A DNA stretch of 64,000 nt from CAVUPF01 sp963777915 (GTDB lineage: Bacteria > Actinomycetota > Thermoleophilia > Solirubrobacterales > 70-9), in contig CAVZSH010000005.1 of assembly GCA_963777915.1 (NCBI GenBank), positions 372,001 through 436,000 on the forward strand. Reading direction: 5' to 3'. This document shows, one piece after another, positions 16,577-25,120 of the stretch. A program made the position numbers and the translations under genes. The notes beneath the pieces were generated by a model. That model was given only the letters and a program-made list of their open reading frames with translations, searched no databases and was not told where the DNA came from. Numbering within the stretch: the stretch's first letter is position 1; each line of letters opens with the position of its first letter.

Positions 16577-17254
16577 TCAGGCTCCGCCGACGAGCTGCTC
16601 GCGCACCAACCTTGCGAAGACGACGAAGCGCTGGGCGGCGCTATAGAGCGGATTACAGGCGCTCAGCACGAGCCGCTCATAGCCGGCCGCCCTGACAATC
16701 CCGACGTCGCTCGGTTCGACGATCGCGGTCTTCTGAACCCGATAGAAGAAGTGGGCGTAGGGCATCTCGAGGGTGATCGGGTCGCCGGGCTTCATCGAGT
16801 CGATGTGGCGGAAGGGCGCCAGGTAGGTCGTTCGATGGCCGGCGATCGCGACCGTGCCGCCCTGGCCGGGGAACGGGGTTTCGGGGTAGTGGCCGGGCCC
16901 CTTCTCAAGGCTGGTCGTGTCGGTGCCCTGGATGACGACCATGTTCAACCCGGCCATCGCGGGGGCGATGATCCGGCCGATTGCCTCGCCGGTGCTGACC
17001 TGCCCGGAGAAGCGCCTCGCCAGGATCGCAATCTGGCGCTTGGACCCGTTCACCCCGGCGACGGCGAGGCGATCGGCCCGGCTCGGGTACTGGGCTTCAA
17101 GGCTGCTGAGCTGGCTCGCCGCTTCTTCCTGCTTGATCGAGCTGTAGATCGAGGAGAGCGGCTCCTTGTAGGCGAGGGTGATCCCGACGTCGGCGATCAC
17201 AACCAGGCCAGCGGTGATCAGGGCGATCGAGACGATGTGGCCGAGGCGGCGCAT
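16577..17254 (-). CDS. Sortase, class E/D type
   Basis: 225 residues with one N-terminal membrane anchor (about 8-28), a helical stalk and a C-terminal sortase domain. Catalytic residues are His140 (AGHRTTY), Cys200 (LVLSAC) and Arg209 (SAAQRFVVFAR), with normal spacing. Sortases cleave a C-terminal sorting signal and attach the protein to the cell wall or build pili. No LPxTG/LAxTG substrate with a hydrophobic tail is evident in the window. Length and the LSAC-NP signature suggest class E. It sits alone, same strand as the MazEF pair. Confidence 0.9.
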   Translation of the reverse strand: MRRLGHIVSIALITAGLVVIADVGITLAYKEPLSSIYSSIKQEEAASQLSSLEAQYPSRADRLAVAGVNGSKRQIAILARRFSGQVSTGEAIGRIIAPAMAGLNMVVIQGTDTTSLEKGPGHYPETPFPGQGGTVAIAGHRTTYLAPFRHIDSMKPGDPITLEMPYAHFFYRVQKTAIVEPSDVGIVRAAGYERLVLSACNPLYSAAQRFVVFARLVREQLVGGA

Positions 17255-17710
17255 CGGTGGAAGTCTGGCAGCGTGGGAGGAGGGGTGGTGTGCCGGCTTT
17301 GAGCCGCAGACCCCGGGTGCGGTGGTCGAGGCTCTTGTCCATACCGAGCCCGTAGTTTCGGCGACCGAGGAAGCCGCGAACTTTCACGTCGCGGCTTCCT
17401 CGGATACTGGTCGCCTGATGCGGGGGCTAGCGGCCCTCGAACTGCAGCTCGCTAGCCGTGCTTGGTGATCGAAACCATCGGAATGACCGGCTCCGCTTTG
17501 TCAATCTTCACTGTCTCACCCCCTGAGTTCATCTGGTCGCCTGTCGAGGACCAGCGTTTAGAGCATTTTGCTTTAGACCAGTTAAACGCTCTAATAAGTT
17601 CCAGCAATAATGGAGACGACCACAAACCCCTGCAAATCGCTCAGCTAAATGTGTTTAAAGGAAATAGACTTAACTGATCGCGGCATCTTCCAATTGACGA
17701 CAGGAGGGCG
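17255..17710. other. AT-richer intergenic region with interlaced inverted repeats
   Basis: From about 17540 to 17690 the base composition is clearly more AT-rich than the surroundings. GCGTTTA (17554) pairs with TAAACGC (17583), and TTAGAGC (17558) pairs with GCTCTAA (17588). These overlapping inverted repeats could be an operator for the winged-helix regulator that follows. I see no gene. Confidence 0.4.
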
Positions 17711-18331
17711 GTGGGCTTGGCTTCAGCGAACAAGACGAGAAAGAATGCGAATCCAGGAAGCAGGCAGGAGCAGGTCGATCAGCGGCTGATCAAGGCCCTG
17801 GGTCACCCCACCCGCACCCGCACTCTCTCGATCCTCAACGAAAGGGTCGCCAGCCCTAAGGAATTGGCCGAGGAGATAGGCGACGGGCTCAGCCAGGTCA
17901 GCTACCACGTTAAAGTCCTCCTCGACTGCGGCTACATCGAGCTGGTCAAGACCAAGCCGCGGCGGGGAGCGACCGAGCACTACTACCGTGGCATCAGGCG
18001 GGCACTCCTGCCCGATGATGCATGGAGGAAGCTGCCGGCGCAGGTCAAGGAGGGAATCTCGATCGGCGTCCTGAACGAGACGTTTGAAGACGTGACAGAG
18101 TCGTTGAAGGCGGGGGTCTTCGACAGACGCAAGGACCGTCACCTGAGCTGGACGCCCCTGATCGTTGATGGCGAGGGCTGGCGGGACTTCACCGCACTGT
18201 TGGCCGCGACACTGGAGCGGGCGTTCGACATCCAGGCCGAGAGCGCGGCGCGACTGTCGGGAGCGGGAGAGACGGGAGTCTCAGCGACGCTGGCGATGAT
18301 GGGCTTCGAGTCGGGACGGGGGAGTGGGTGA
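17711..18331 (+). CDS. Winged-helix (ArsR/HTH_20-type) transcriptional regulator
   Basis: 206 residues. The N-terminal winged helix (about 22-95) includes LIKALGHPTRTRTLSILNERVASPKELAEEIGD and SYHVKVLLDCGYIELVKTKPRRGATEHYY. A C-terminal helical domain of about 100 residues may bind ligand or mediate dimerisation. GTG start preceded by AGGAGGG. The AT-rich inverted repeats upstream may be its operator. No neighbour is co-transcribed, so its regulon cannot be guessed. Confidence 0.85.
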   Translation: MGLASANKTRKNANPGSRQEQVDQRLIKALGHPTRTRTLSILNERVASPKELAEEIGDGLSQVSYHVKVLLDCGYIELVKTKPRRGATEHYYRGIRRALLPDDAWRKLPAQVKEGISIGVLNETFEDVTESLKAGVFDRRKDRHLSWTPLIVDGEGWRDFTALLAATLERAFDIQAESAARLSGAGETGVSATLAMMGFESGRGSG

Positions 18332-18882
18332 TCGGCGAGCCAAACAGCTTGCATGAATGGATTGCGAGCCGCAGCTCGCCGAGCGGTTCGTGAGCCGAGC
18401 GGCTGGTCGGGCTCTCGGCGCATTGGTTGGGCGCCTCGCCCGGATTATCCGCCCGGCCTGCATTCAGGTGTGGCTGAACAAGCCGATCTCCGCCCTCTAG
18501 GACGACAAGCCGGTCGTGCGGGTCGCTGCGGGTGAAAATCGCGCAGTCACACGGTTGATCTCTGGCCTCCGGGACTCCGGCGCCGTCTGGGGTGGCCGCA
18601 GAACTCGCGGCCTCCGGCTCCTCAAGCACGGCTAGTTCGGGACAGCTTCAGGCTGAGTCCGTGAGCCCGACGAGAATGAGCCATCGCTGGCGCCCGGGGA
18701 GCGCCTGGTGGGGCGGCCGGCGAGTCGGCGTGGGCGGTGGCACCTGGGTGGGCATATAGAGATTTGAGACGGTCGCGACGTCGTTCCTCTCGGAAACCCG
18801 CTGACCCCGACTCGCGCCCAGAATTCATACATACGTCCACTGCAAGGGACCAGCTAAGGGTTGAGCGTGGGTTGGCGACACG
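18332..18882. other. Intergenic region, no gene recognised
   Basis: About 550 bases with scattered short inverted repeats but no credible coding frame, RNA or promoter signature. Confidence 0.4.
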
Positions 18883-19509
18883 GTGCGAGTGGGCCTCAAG
18901 ATCGCAATCACCTGCGTGGTGCTCGCGGTGCTCGCCTGTGCCGCGCCGCTGCCCTCTGCCGGGGCGATGGACCTGGGCCGGTTGATCGCGCCGGGGTCGG
19001 TGTGCGCCAATCAGGACGAGCTCGACGCTCCCGCCGCCGTGCAGGAGCAGGCGATGCGCTGCATGACCGACTTCGCCCGACAGCGCCGGGGGATGGCGGG
19101 GCTCGTCAATGCCGATGAGCTCGACCGCTCGGCGGTCGACAAGGCGCGGGACATCCTGCGCTGCGATGACTTCAGCCACACAGCCTGCGGGCGGGAATTC
19201 ACCTATTGGATGCAGCGGGTCGGCTACATCCCGGCGCGCTGCTGGAGAGTGGGGGAGAACATCGCCTGGGGGACCGGCGAACTTGGCACCGTGCGGGCCA
19301 TCTTCCGCGCCTGGATCTACTCGCCCGAACACCGGGCCAACATCCTCGGCCGCTACACCCAGACCGGCACCGCCTTGGAGGTCGGCGGCCTCGAAGGACA
19401 CCGGGACGTCCACCTCTGGATTCAGCACTTCGGCAGTCATTGCAGCGCGCCGCCGAGGCTGGAGCGCCATCGCGCCGGGCTCGGCAGGGCGATCGTCGCG
19501 GCCGGCTGA
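18883..19509 (+). CDS. Secreted CAP-domain (SCP/PR-1) protein
   Basis: 208 residues. The signal peptide ends at PSAGA. The CAP domain shows DFSHTACG, GENIAWGTGE, WIYSPEHRANILG and HLWIQHFGSHC, the four classic motifs with His and Glu of the putative metal cleft. Paired cysteines suggest disulfides. Bacterial CAP proteins are extracellular, and their activity is mostly unknown. GTG start. The basic tail RLERHRAGLGR is unusual and may bind the wall or nucleic acid. Confidence 0.9.
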   Translation: MRVGLKIAITCVVLAVLACAAPLPSAGAMDLGRLIAPGSVCANQDELDAPAAVQEQAMRCMTDFARQRRGMAGLVNADELDRSAVDKARDILRCDDFSHTACGREFTYWMQRVGYIPARCWRVGENIAWGTGELGTVRAIFRAWIYSPEHRANILGRYTQTGTALEVGGLEGHRDVHLWIQHFGSHCSAPPRLERHRAGLGRAIVAAG

Positions 19510-19667
19510 GCTCGCTCTGAGAGGCGCTCACCGCGAGCGGTTCCTGGGAGGGCAGTAGGAGGGCGAGGGGCGCGATGGGAGCGCGGGGTGGGCTCAGTCG
19601 ACTCCCACAACCCGGCACGCCTTTGCTGTGCTTCGCGCGAGGGGCGGCGGCGCCACCTCGTATCGAC

Positions 19668-20561
19668 TCAGTGGCTGAGGAATGCGTTGACGGTTCGCGT
19701 AAATGAGCGGCGTTCCTGGAAGAGGAAGGCGTGAGCCCCGGGGAAGATCACCAGCTTGGATCGTGGGATCTGAGCGGCGATCCGCCTCAGGTTTACCGGC
19801 GGCACAACCGGATCACTAGCCCCGGCGGCGGCCAGGGTGGGCGCGCCGATGCTGCGCAGCTGGCGGAAGTTTCGATTGCTGCGGAGCCAGGGGTCTTCGG
19901 CTGCGACCTGGGTTTCGGTGGTGGCCGTCGGAGTGTGGAAGTCGTTGGGGATCTCACCGCTTTGACTGGCGCGTTCCAGACGGCGCAGGAACCGCCGTCC
20001 CTCCGCCTGGCGATCGGGCGGGTAGAGCTCGCCCAGGATGTCCTTGTCTGACGGATGGGGCTCGCTGTCGATGGCCTGGGCCCTCGGCGTGCCGAGCACG
20101 GCCTGGCCGCCCCCCGGATTGGTCCCGGCCAAGATCAGATGGGAGACCATCTGTGGATGATCGACGGCCAGGCGCTGGGCGACGAAGCCGCCCATCGACC
20201 AGCCAAGGACATCTGCCTTGGGCACGCCGATTGCACCCATCAGGGCGGCCGTGGTGTCGGCAAGGGAGTCGAAGCTGTCCCCGTGCCAGGGCCCCGACAG
20301 CCCGAGCCCGGGGTAGTCAAAGAGGATCAGCCGGTGATCTGCAGCGAGCAGACGAAGCAGCGCCGGATCCCATTCGGCCATCGTCGAGCCGGTGCCCATC
20401 AGCATCACCAGGGGCGGCCCCTGACCGCGTTCATACCAGGCGATCCTGGTGTGGGCGACCCGCGCGATGTGAACCTGAGCTTCAAAAGGCTGCCGCGCGC
20501 TGTGGCCACACCCGGCGACAAGCGCCGCCAGGCCCAGGCAGATCCCCAGGCGAGCCCTCAT
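19668..20561 (-). CDS. Alpha/beta-hydrolase lipoprotein
   Basis: 297 residues. The N-terminus has a lipobox L-V-A-G-C, Cys18. The hydrolase core shows GTGSTMAEWDPALL (oxyanion region), nucleophile Ser122 in GWSMGG, Asp in GASDPVVP and His in PGAHAFLF, so it should be active. It is predicted to act outside the membrane on an unknown ester or similar substrate. It is likely co-directional with the small genes downstream of 21189. Confidence 0.9.
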   Translation of the reverse strand: MRARLGICLGLAALVAGCGHSARQPFEAQVHIARVAHTRIAWYERGQGPPLVMLMGTGSTMAEWDPALLRLLAADHRLILFDYPGLGLSGPWHGDSFDSLADTTAALMGAIGVPKADVLGWSMGGFVAQRLAVDHPQMVSHLILAGTNPGGGQAVLGTPRAQAIDSEPHPSDKDILGELYPPDRQAEGRRFLRRLERASQSGEIPNDFHTPTATTETQVAAEDPWLRSNRNFRQLRSIGAPTLAAAGASDPVVPPVNLRRIAAQIPRSKLVIFPGAHAFLFQERRSFTRTVNAFLSH

Positions 20562-20615
20562 CTGAGTCGCCAGCCTAATCTCGGTGCGCCCGGCCGAAGC
20601 TGGCGGCTCGGCGGA

Positions 20616-20912
20616 TCAGCGATCGAGTTTTACCGCGACCTCGAACATCTCAACCGAGGCGCGCTGGCCCATCCCGCCGGGGACCGGTGGGTTCATCGAG
20701 TTCAGCGTCGTGTCTCCTGTTTGGAGGTCCTCCTCGGTCTCAAAGAGGCTGATAGCCAGGACCTTGCCCTCATTCGGCCTGTGAAGTACCAGCAGGCCGA
20801 TTGCGGGCACACCCTCCGGCGGCCCTGAATCCGACTGCCGGTTGATCTCCTCGACCATCCGTCGCACCTGCTCGGGGTCTCCGCCTTCGAACGTCGCCAC
20901 TCGCGCATGCAT
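20616..20912 (-). CDS. Small ABM/dimeric alpha-beta barrel-like protein
   Basis: 98 residues beginning HARVATFEGGDPEQVRRMVEEIN, then PAIGLLVLHRPNEGKVLAISLFETEEDLQ and ending FEVAVKLDR. The pattern resembles ferredoxin-like antibiotic-monooxygenase/Dabb proteins, which are often dimeric. I chose the ATG after AAAGGAAG rather than the longer frame. The function is unknown. Confidence 0.75.
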   Translation of the reverse strand: MHARVATFEGGDPEQVRRMVEEINRQSDSGPPEGVPAIGLLVLHRPNEGKVLAISLFETEEDLQTGDTTLNSMNPPVPGGMGQRASVEMFEVAVKLDR

Positions 20913-20994
20913 CTGCCACTTCCTTTCGTTGCCTTGCAGAACCTCAGGCCGAATCCAAGCGAATCGAGCCTCATTTAACACGACCCGACTAGGG

Positions 20995-21189
20995 TCAGCT
21001 GGGCTCTCGACTCTTCCTTCGCAGGGCGTCTCGACGCTGCTCGAAGTCCTCTACGTCGATCGCTCCCTCGGCCAGGCGCCGTTCGAGAATCTGTTGCGCG
21101 CCTGCCTCAGTTGCTCCCCTGGCCTTGCTCTTCAGCAGGCTCCATGCCAGCCCGGCGGCGAGTGCCGCGGCAAGCAGGATCAAAAGCAA
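20995..21189 (-). CDS. Small membrane protein with SHOCT domain
   Basis: 64 residues: one membrane helix (about 2-18) followed by a SHOCT motif, ILERRLAEGAIDVEDFEQRRDAL. SHOCT segments occur at the C-termini of many membrane-associated proteins and probably mediate oligomerisation. No partner gene is obvious. Confidence 0.75.
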   Translation of the reverse strand: MLLILLAAALAAGLAWSLLKSKARGATEAGAQQILERRLAEGAIDVEDFEQRRDALRRKSREPS

Positions 21190-21193
21190 GCGA

Positions 21194-21292
21194 CGGGGTC
21201 GCGCGATCCGCCGCTACATCGACTGGCGAAACCGCAACCCTCACGACTGTGCCGCCTACGCAAAGATCGTCGACCGGGCGAACGTTGCCTGA
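21194..21292 (+). pseudogene. Possible transposase C-terminal fragment
   Basis: A frame open for about 32 codons reads AIRRYIDWRNRNPH and later IVDRANVA before a stop. This resembles the end of actinobacterial IS630-like transposases, from memory of the family. No catalytic part is present; if real, it is a degenerate remnant. The remaining bases to 21542 hold only a 42-codon open frame at 21409 with no recognisable product. Confidence 0.35.
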
Positions 21293-21542
21293 CGCGGCAC
21301 TAGGTACCACGAGCAGCCATCGCCGGTGCCTGGGCGGGTGGCCGAAGCGGGGAGGACATACGCCTGACGGGCGGGGTCTATGCCCCATATCATCCGTCTG
21401 GAAATGAGATGGGCGCCTTCACAGAGCCAGCGTTCACCTACCTTGGCGGGCGCCGCTTGGCCCGCATCCACATCGAGCGGACCCTCACCTGGGACCTCGC
21501 TAGCTGCCGGCAGGGCGCGCGCGCAGTGACCCGATAGGGGGG

Positions 21543-21986
21543 ATGACCGTGGTGCGTATCGTCGGGATCAACCACGTCGCAATCGAGGTCGGTGATCTCG
21601 ATGAAGCTCTTGCGTGGTATCGACGCTTCTTTGAGTTCGAGTTGCGCGGCCGCGCTGGCGCCGCGATGGCGTTCATCGACATGGGCGACCAGTTCATCGC
21701 GATTGCCGCAGGACGAACCCAGCCACCAGACCAAGCACGCCACTTCGGACTCGTCGTCGATGACAAGGAGGCAGTGCGAGCGGCGCTGCAGGGCGCGGGC
21801 GTTACCGTGCAGGCGTCCGACTCTGTCGACTTCCTCGATCCCTGGGGGAACCACGTACAGGTTGTCGATTACCGTGAGATCCAGTTCACCAAGGCGCCTG
21901 CCGTATTGAGCGGGATGGACATCGGCCGACTTGAAAAGACCGCCGATGCCCGCGCAGAGCTCCGCCGCAAGGGTCTTGCTGACTAG
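21543..21986 (+). CDS. VOC (glyoxalase/bleomycin-resistance) family protein
   Basis: 147 residues. It begins with IVGINHVAIEVGDLDEALAWYRRFFEFEL, the first beta-alpha-beta-beta-beta module with a metal-ligand His, and later has HFGLVVDDKEAVRAALQGAGV and LDPWGNHVQVVDYREI. Candidate metal ligands are His of NHVAIEV and of RHFGLV; the usual C-terminal Glu is seen only as part of the DYREI region. Substrate unknown. Cytosolic and monocistronic. Confidence 0.88.
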   Translation: MTVVRIVGINHVAIEVGDLDEALAWYRRFFEFELRGRAGAAMAFIDMGDQFIAIAAGRTQPPDQARHFGLVVDDKEAVRAALQGAGVTVQASDSVDFLDPWGNHVQVVDYREIQFTKAPAVLSGMDIGRLEKTADARAELRRKGLAD

Positions 21987-22146
21987 CACCGCCCCCTGCG
22001 CTTGGCAGCCCGAGGAAACGGCCGCCCATCTTTGGCGTATGTTTGGCTCTAGAAGCGATGCGCGCCGATCGCCGAGCCCCAGACCACGATGATCGAGCGA
22101 CCTCAGGCGCCGGGAGATCGCCAGCGGCCGGTTTGATCGGCGCTTG

Positions 22147-23481
22147 ATGGTGCCGACGACCCGTTATGCCCGTAGTGGCGAGGCGACCATCGCCTACCAG
22201 GTGACGGGAGACGCGGGGCCCGATCTGCTCTTCATGCCCGGCTGGATCTCCCAGGTCGAGCAGCTCTGGGAGTCCCCTGCCCTGCGTCGTCAGCTGGAGC
22301 GTCTCGCGGTGTTCAGCCGCCTGATCCTGTTCGACCGCCGCGGCAGCGGATTGTCAGACAGCGTCGGGGAGCCGTACACCCTCGAGCAGGAGGCGCGGGA
22401 CGCGCTCGCGGTGCTCGATGCCGCAGGCAGTGAGCGAGCGGCGCTATTCACCTACGGTTTGGGCGGGCCAGTCGGCGCGCTGCTCGCCGCCGATCGCCCA
22501 GAGCGGGTCGGTGCGCTGATTATGTATGCGTCGATCGCACGCACGTCCTGGGCGCCGGACTACGACTGGGCGATGAGCGTCGAGGATCGCGCCCAATGGA
22601 CTGAGCACACGATTGCCGCCTGGGGTGAGGCTGACGGTCCCGGGCTTCCGGTATTGGCGCCTTCGATGGCCGATGACCCAGCGCTCGCGGCGTGGTTCGC
22701 GCGTCTCCAGCGCTTGGCGGCAAGTCCGAGCGAGGCCCGAGTCCTCCTGACCGCCGCGGCTGACCTCGACGTGCGCGAGACGCTGCCACGCATCCGCGTC
22801 CCGACGCTGGTCATGCACCGATCGCAGGACAGCGCCTGGGACCCACGCCATTCGCGTTACTTGGCCGAGCACATTCCCGGGGCTCGCTACATCGAGCTGG
22901 ATGGAGTCGACTCCTTGCCCTTTGTCGGCGATAGCGATGCGATCATCGAAGAGATCGAGGAATTCCTTACCGGCGGACGGGGCGGGGGAGAGCTGGCCCG
23001 GGCGCTACTTACGGTGATGTTCACCGACATCGTCGACGCGACGGCGCGCGCAGCCGAGCTCGGCGACGGACGCTGGCGCGATCTGCTGGCGCGCCATGAC
23101 GAGGAGGTGCGCAAGGAGCTACACCGCTTCGAGGGTCGCGAGGTCAAGACTGTCGGCGACGGCTTCCTGGCGACCTTCGCGGGCCCTCCGTCGCGGGCGC
23201 TGCGCTGCGCTTTGGCGATCACCGACGCGGCCCGCCAGCTCGGGGTCGAGGTACGCATTGGCATGCACACCGGCGAGTGCGAGCTGATCGGCGAGGACGT
23301 CGGTGGGATGGCAGTCCACATCGCCTCGCGTGTGAACGGGCTTGCGGGCGCCAGCGAGGTGCTTGTCTCAGGGACCGTATTCGGGACGGTGGTGGGCGGC
23401 CCATTCACATTTGAGGATCGGGGCTTTCACGAGCTCAAAGGCGTCCCCGGCCGTTGGCCACTGTTCGCGCTCGGCGCTTGA
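22147..23481 (+). CDS. Alpha/beta-hydrolase-like sensor fused to class III nucleotide cyclase (degenerate hydrolase)
   Basis: 444 residues. The N-terminal alpha/beta-hydrolase domain (1-275) starts YARSGEATIAYQV. Aligned with its paralogue at 27085, the nucleophile position is Gly104 (FTYGLGG in place of GISEGG) and the catalytic His is Ser (GVDSLPF in place of GDAHAPQ), so it should be catalytically dead. The C-terminal class III cyclase (about 285-444) has the metal-binding Asp in VMFTDIVDATARAAE, substrate Lys and second Asp in VKTVGDGFLATF, and HIASRVN at the Asn/Arg site with His replacing Asn. The hydrolase fold is probably a ligand sensor controlling cAMP or cGMP synthesis. ATG preferred to the TTG one codon earlier. 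Confidence 0.9.
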   Translation: MVPTTRYARSGEATIAYQVTGDAGPDLLFMPGWISQVEQLWESPALRRQLERLAVFSRLILFDRRGSGLSDSVGEPYTLEQEARDALAVLDAAGSERAALFTYGLGGPVGALLAADRPERVGALIMYASIARTSWAPDYDWAMSVEDRAQWTEHTIAAWGEADGPGLPVLAPSMADDPALAAWFARLQRLAASPSEARVLLTAAADLDVRETLPRIRVPTLVMHRSQDSAWDPRHSRYLAEHIPGARYIELDGVDSLPFVGDSDAIIEEIEEFLTGGRGGGELARALLTVMFTDIVDATARAAELGDGRWRDLLARHDEEVRKELHRFEGREVKTVGDGFLATFAGPPSRALRCALAITDAARQLGVEVRIGMHTGECELIGEDVGGMAVHIASRVNGLAGASEVLVSGTVFGTVVGGPFTFEDRGFHELKGVPGRWPLFALGA

Positions 23482-23520
23482 AGTACGAAGCGCGGCGGTG
23501 CTGCGGATCGGGATCCGGCT

Positions 23521-23681
23521 GAGCCCCGCCAGCTCGTCGAGGACGCCGGAACGGCGGTCCGGTACTCGGACGGCAGTAGATCCCCGGTCGTCTTCACGCC
23601 ACAGAAGACCCACTCGTCAAAATGAGGATCGCCAACCTCAACGGCCTGCCAGAGCCGGTCTGAGCCAAGGATCATGCCCAC
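23521..23681 (-). pseudogene. Frameshifted remnant of an Ada/AdaA N-terminal domain
   Basis: The minus frame begins GMILGSDRLWQAVEVGDPHFDEWVF (shown in part) and reaches GVKTTG, matching the start of the Ada methylphosphotriester-transferase domain. At about 23580 an extra G shifts the frame: the expected continuation IYCRPS is found in the +1 frame, and then similarity fades to TGPPFRRPRRAG without the normal CPAR and CxxC. It is a decaying remnant of a DNA-alkylation-repair gene. The remaining bases of 23482-23948 hold nothing else. Confidence 0.7.
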
Positions 23682-23948
23682 ACTGTGTCACGCGCGGCGG
23701 CACGCGTCTAGCGGAAATCGGACCGGAGAGCCAGCACCATAAAGAGGGCCGAAACCCGCCGGAGATCGAGGCGCGGCTGTGCGACGTTCGCCCAGCCCAT
23801 GGCTTCGCCATCGACCGATAAGAGGAGAACCCAACATGCTCGCCGAAGAGCAGGACAGCCGAGCGCGAGCGGCAGGATTGCGTCGAGCGCGGGTGCCTCG
23901 AGCCGGGCTGCGGAGGTGTAGGATCGCGTGCCCGACCCGGAGGTGACC

Positions 23949-24809
23949 ATGGAGTCGAAGGCAGTTGATGCCGTCGAGTTTCGAGACGGCCAGCGGCATC
24001 AGTGGAACAGCGCTGCGACCGGCTGGCGCAAATGGTCGGAGCTGATCGACGGGGCGGCGAGTGGAATCAGCGAGCGCTTGGTCGAACTGGCCGGCGTCGA
24101 GCCCGGCAGCCGAGTCTTGGATGTGGCCGCCGGCTACGGGGAACCGTCGCTGAGCGCGGCCAGAAGGGCCGGGTCCGAGGGTGCCGTGCTGGCTACCGAC
24201 ATCTCCGCTGAGATGATCGCCTTCGGCCGCGAGCGCGCCGCTGCCACCGGGCTCGAAAACATCGAATTCGTTCAGTCCGATGCGGCATCTCTGGACTTCC
24301 CGGCAGCCAGCTTCGACGCCGCACTCTCCCGCTGGGGGATCATCTTCGAGCCCGACGCAGAGGCCGCCGCGGCGCGTATCCGCAGCTTCCTCAAGCCCGG
24401 CGGGCGGGTGGCGATCAGCTCGTGGGGATCGCCCGACCGTGTCCCGTTCCTCGCGATTCCCATGCGAACCGCGATGCAGCACCTCCAAGTTCCGCCCCCG
24501 CCGCCGGGCACACCGGGTCCTCTCTCGCGCCCGACTCCGGAGGCGCTCGGTGGCTTGCTGGAAGCGGCCGGCTTCTCCGACGTGGAGGTCGAGGAGGCCG
24601 AGGTCACCTTCGAGTGGCAGTCCCCCGAGGAGTTCACCACCTTCATCAAAGAGATCGCCCCGCCGATCACCGCAATGATCGCTCCGCACCCACAGGAGGT
24701 GCAGGAGGAGACCTGGACCGCCATAACCGAGGCGATCCGGGAGGCGAGCGGAGATGGCGGAGCGGTGAGACTTTCTAACCAGGTTCTGCTCGCCGCCGGA
24801 CGAGCGTAG
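23949..24809 (+). CDS. SAM-dependent methyltransferase, class I (Methyltransf_11/25 type)
   Basis: 286 residues. SAM-binding motif I is VLDVAAGYGEPSLSAARRAG, motif II ends VLATDIS, and the acidic and post-motif regions are FVQSDAASLDFPAASFDAALSRWGIIF and LKPGGRVAISSWG. The C-terminal half is helical with a proline-rich loop (PPPPPGTPGPL), likely the acceptor cap. Acceptor unknown; the family includes ubiquinone/tocopherol-type methylases. GGAGGTGA precedes this ATG, which decides the start over one seven codons earlier. Confidence 0.9.
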   Translation: MESKAVDAVEFRDGQRHQWNSAATGWRKWSELIDGAASGISERLVELAGVEPGSRVLDVAAGYGEPSLSAARRAGSEGAVLATDISAEMIAFGRERAAATGLENIEFVQSDAASLDFPAASFDAALSRWGIIFEPDAEAAAARIRSFLKPGGRVAISSWGSPDRVPFLAIPMRTAMQHLQVPPPPPGTPGPLSRPTPEALGGLLEAAGFSDVEVEEAEVTFEWQSPEEFTTFIKEIAPPITAMIAPHPQEVQEETWTAITEAIREASGDGGAVRLSNQVLLAAGRA

Positions 24810-25120
24810 CCGAGGGCCGTCACGACATAGTGCGTCTCAGGCGGCTATCGAGTGCCTCCTCCGCGCGGTGATGGCGATCGGCAAGGACCAAGCGAGCGGC
24901 CATGTCGGTTGAGCCACCGGACTCGAACCCCGCTGCGCTCGCTGCCCCATCGCGTCAGATGCGAGAGCGAGCTGGGAGTCGAGGAGGACTGCTGCAGATC
25001 GTCCAAAACCGGGCGTTTGGAGCGAAGCTGAGCGGACGCTCGTAGACGTGCAATGCGGCAGCACCGGGCGAATGCGGAATCCGCGTCCACGCTCGCATTC
25101 TGGAAGAGCAGACCTCTCGA
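24810..25120. other. Intergenic region, no gene recognised
   Basis: Contains a fragment that resembles a T-loop on the minus strand (see rejected items) but no feature I can support. Confidence 0.35.

Noticed and set aside
16577..17254. Sortase substrate partner nearby
   Set aside because: Secreted proteins in the window lack a C-terminal LPxTG or LAxTG motif with hydrophobic tail and positive charges.
17462..17677. 71-codon open frame in the AT-rich spacer
   Set aside because: No ribosome site, no recognisable pattern, and it covers the likely operator repeats.
18622..19470. Long minus-strand frame overlapping the CAP gene
   Set aside because: Antisense to a gene with four CAP motifs; its own composition is low-complexity.
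23688..24689. Long open frame on the minus strand opposite the methyltransferase gene
   Set aside because: It lies antisense to a gene with clear SAM motifs and has no recognisable domain; typical GC-rich shadow.
24915..24945. T-loop-like stretch (GGTTCGAGTCC on the minus strand) suggesting a tRNA
   Set aside because: The stem does not pair past two bases, and no anticodon arm or acceptor stem fits around it.
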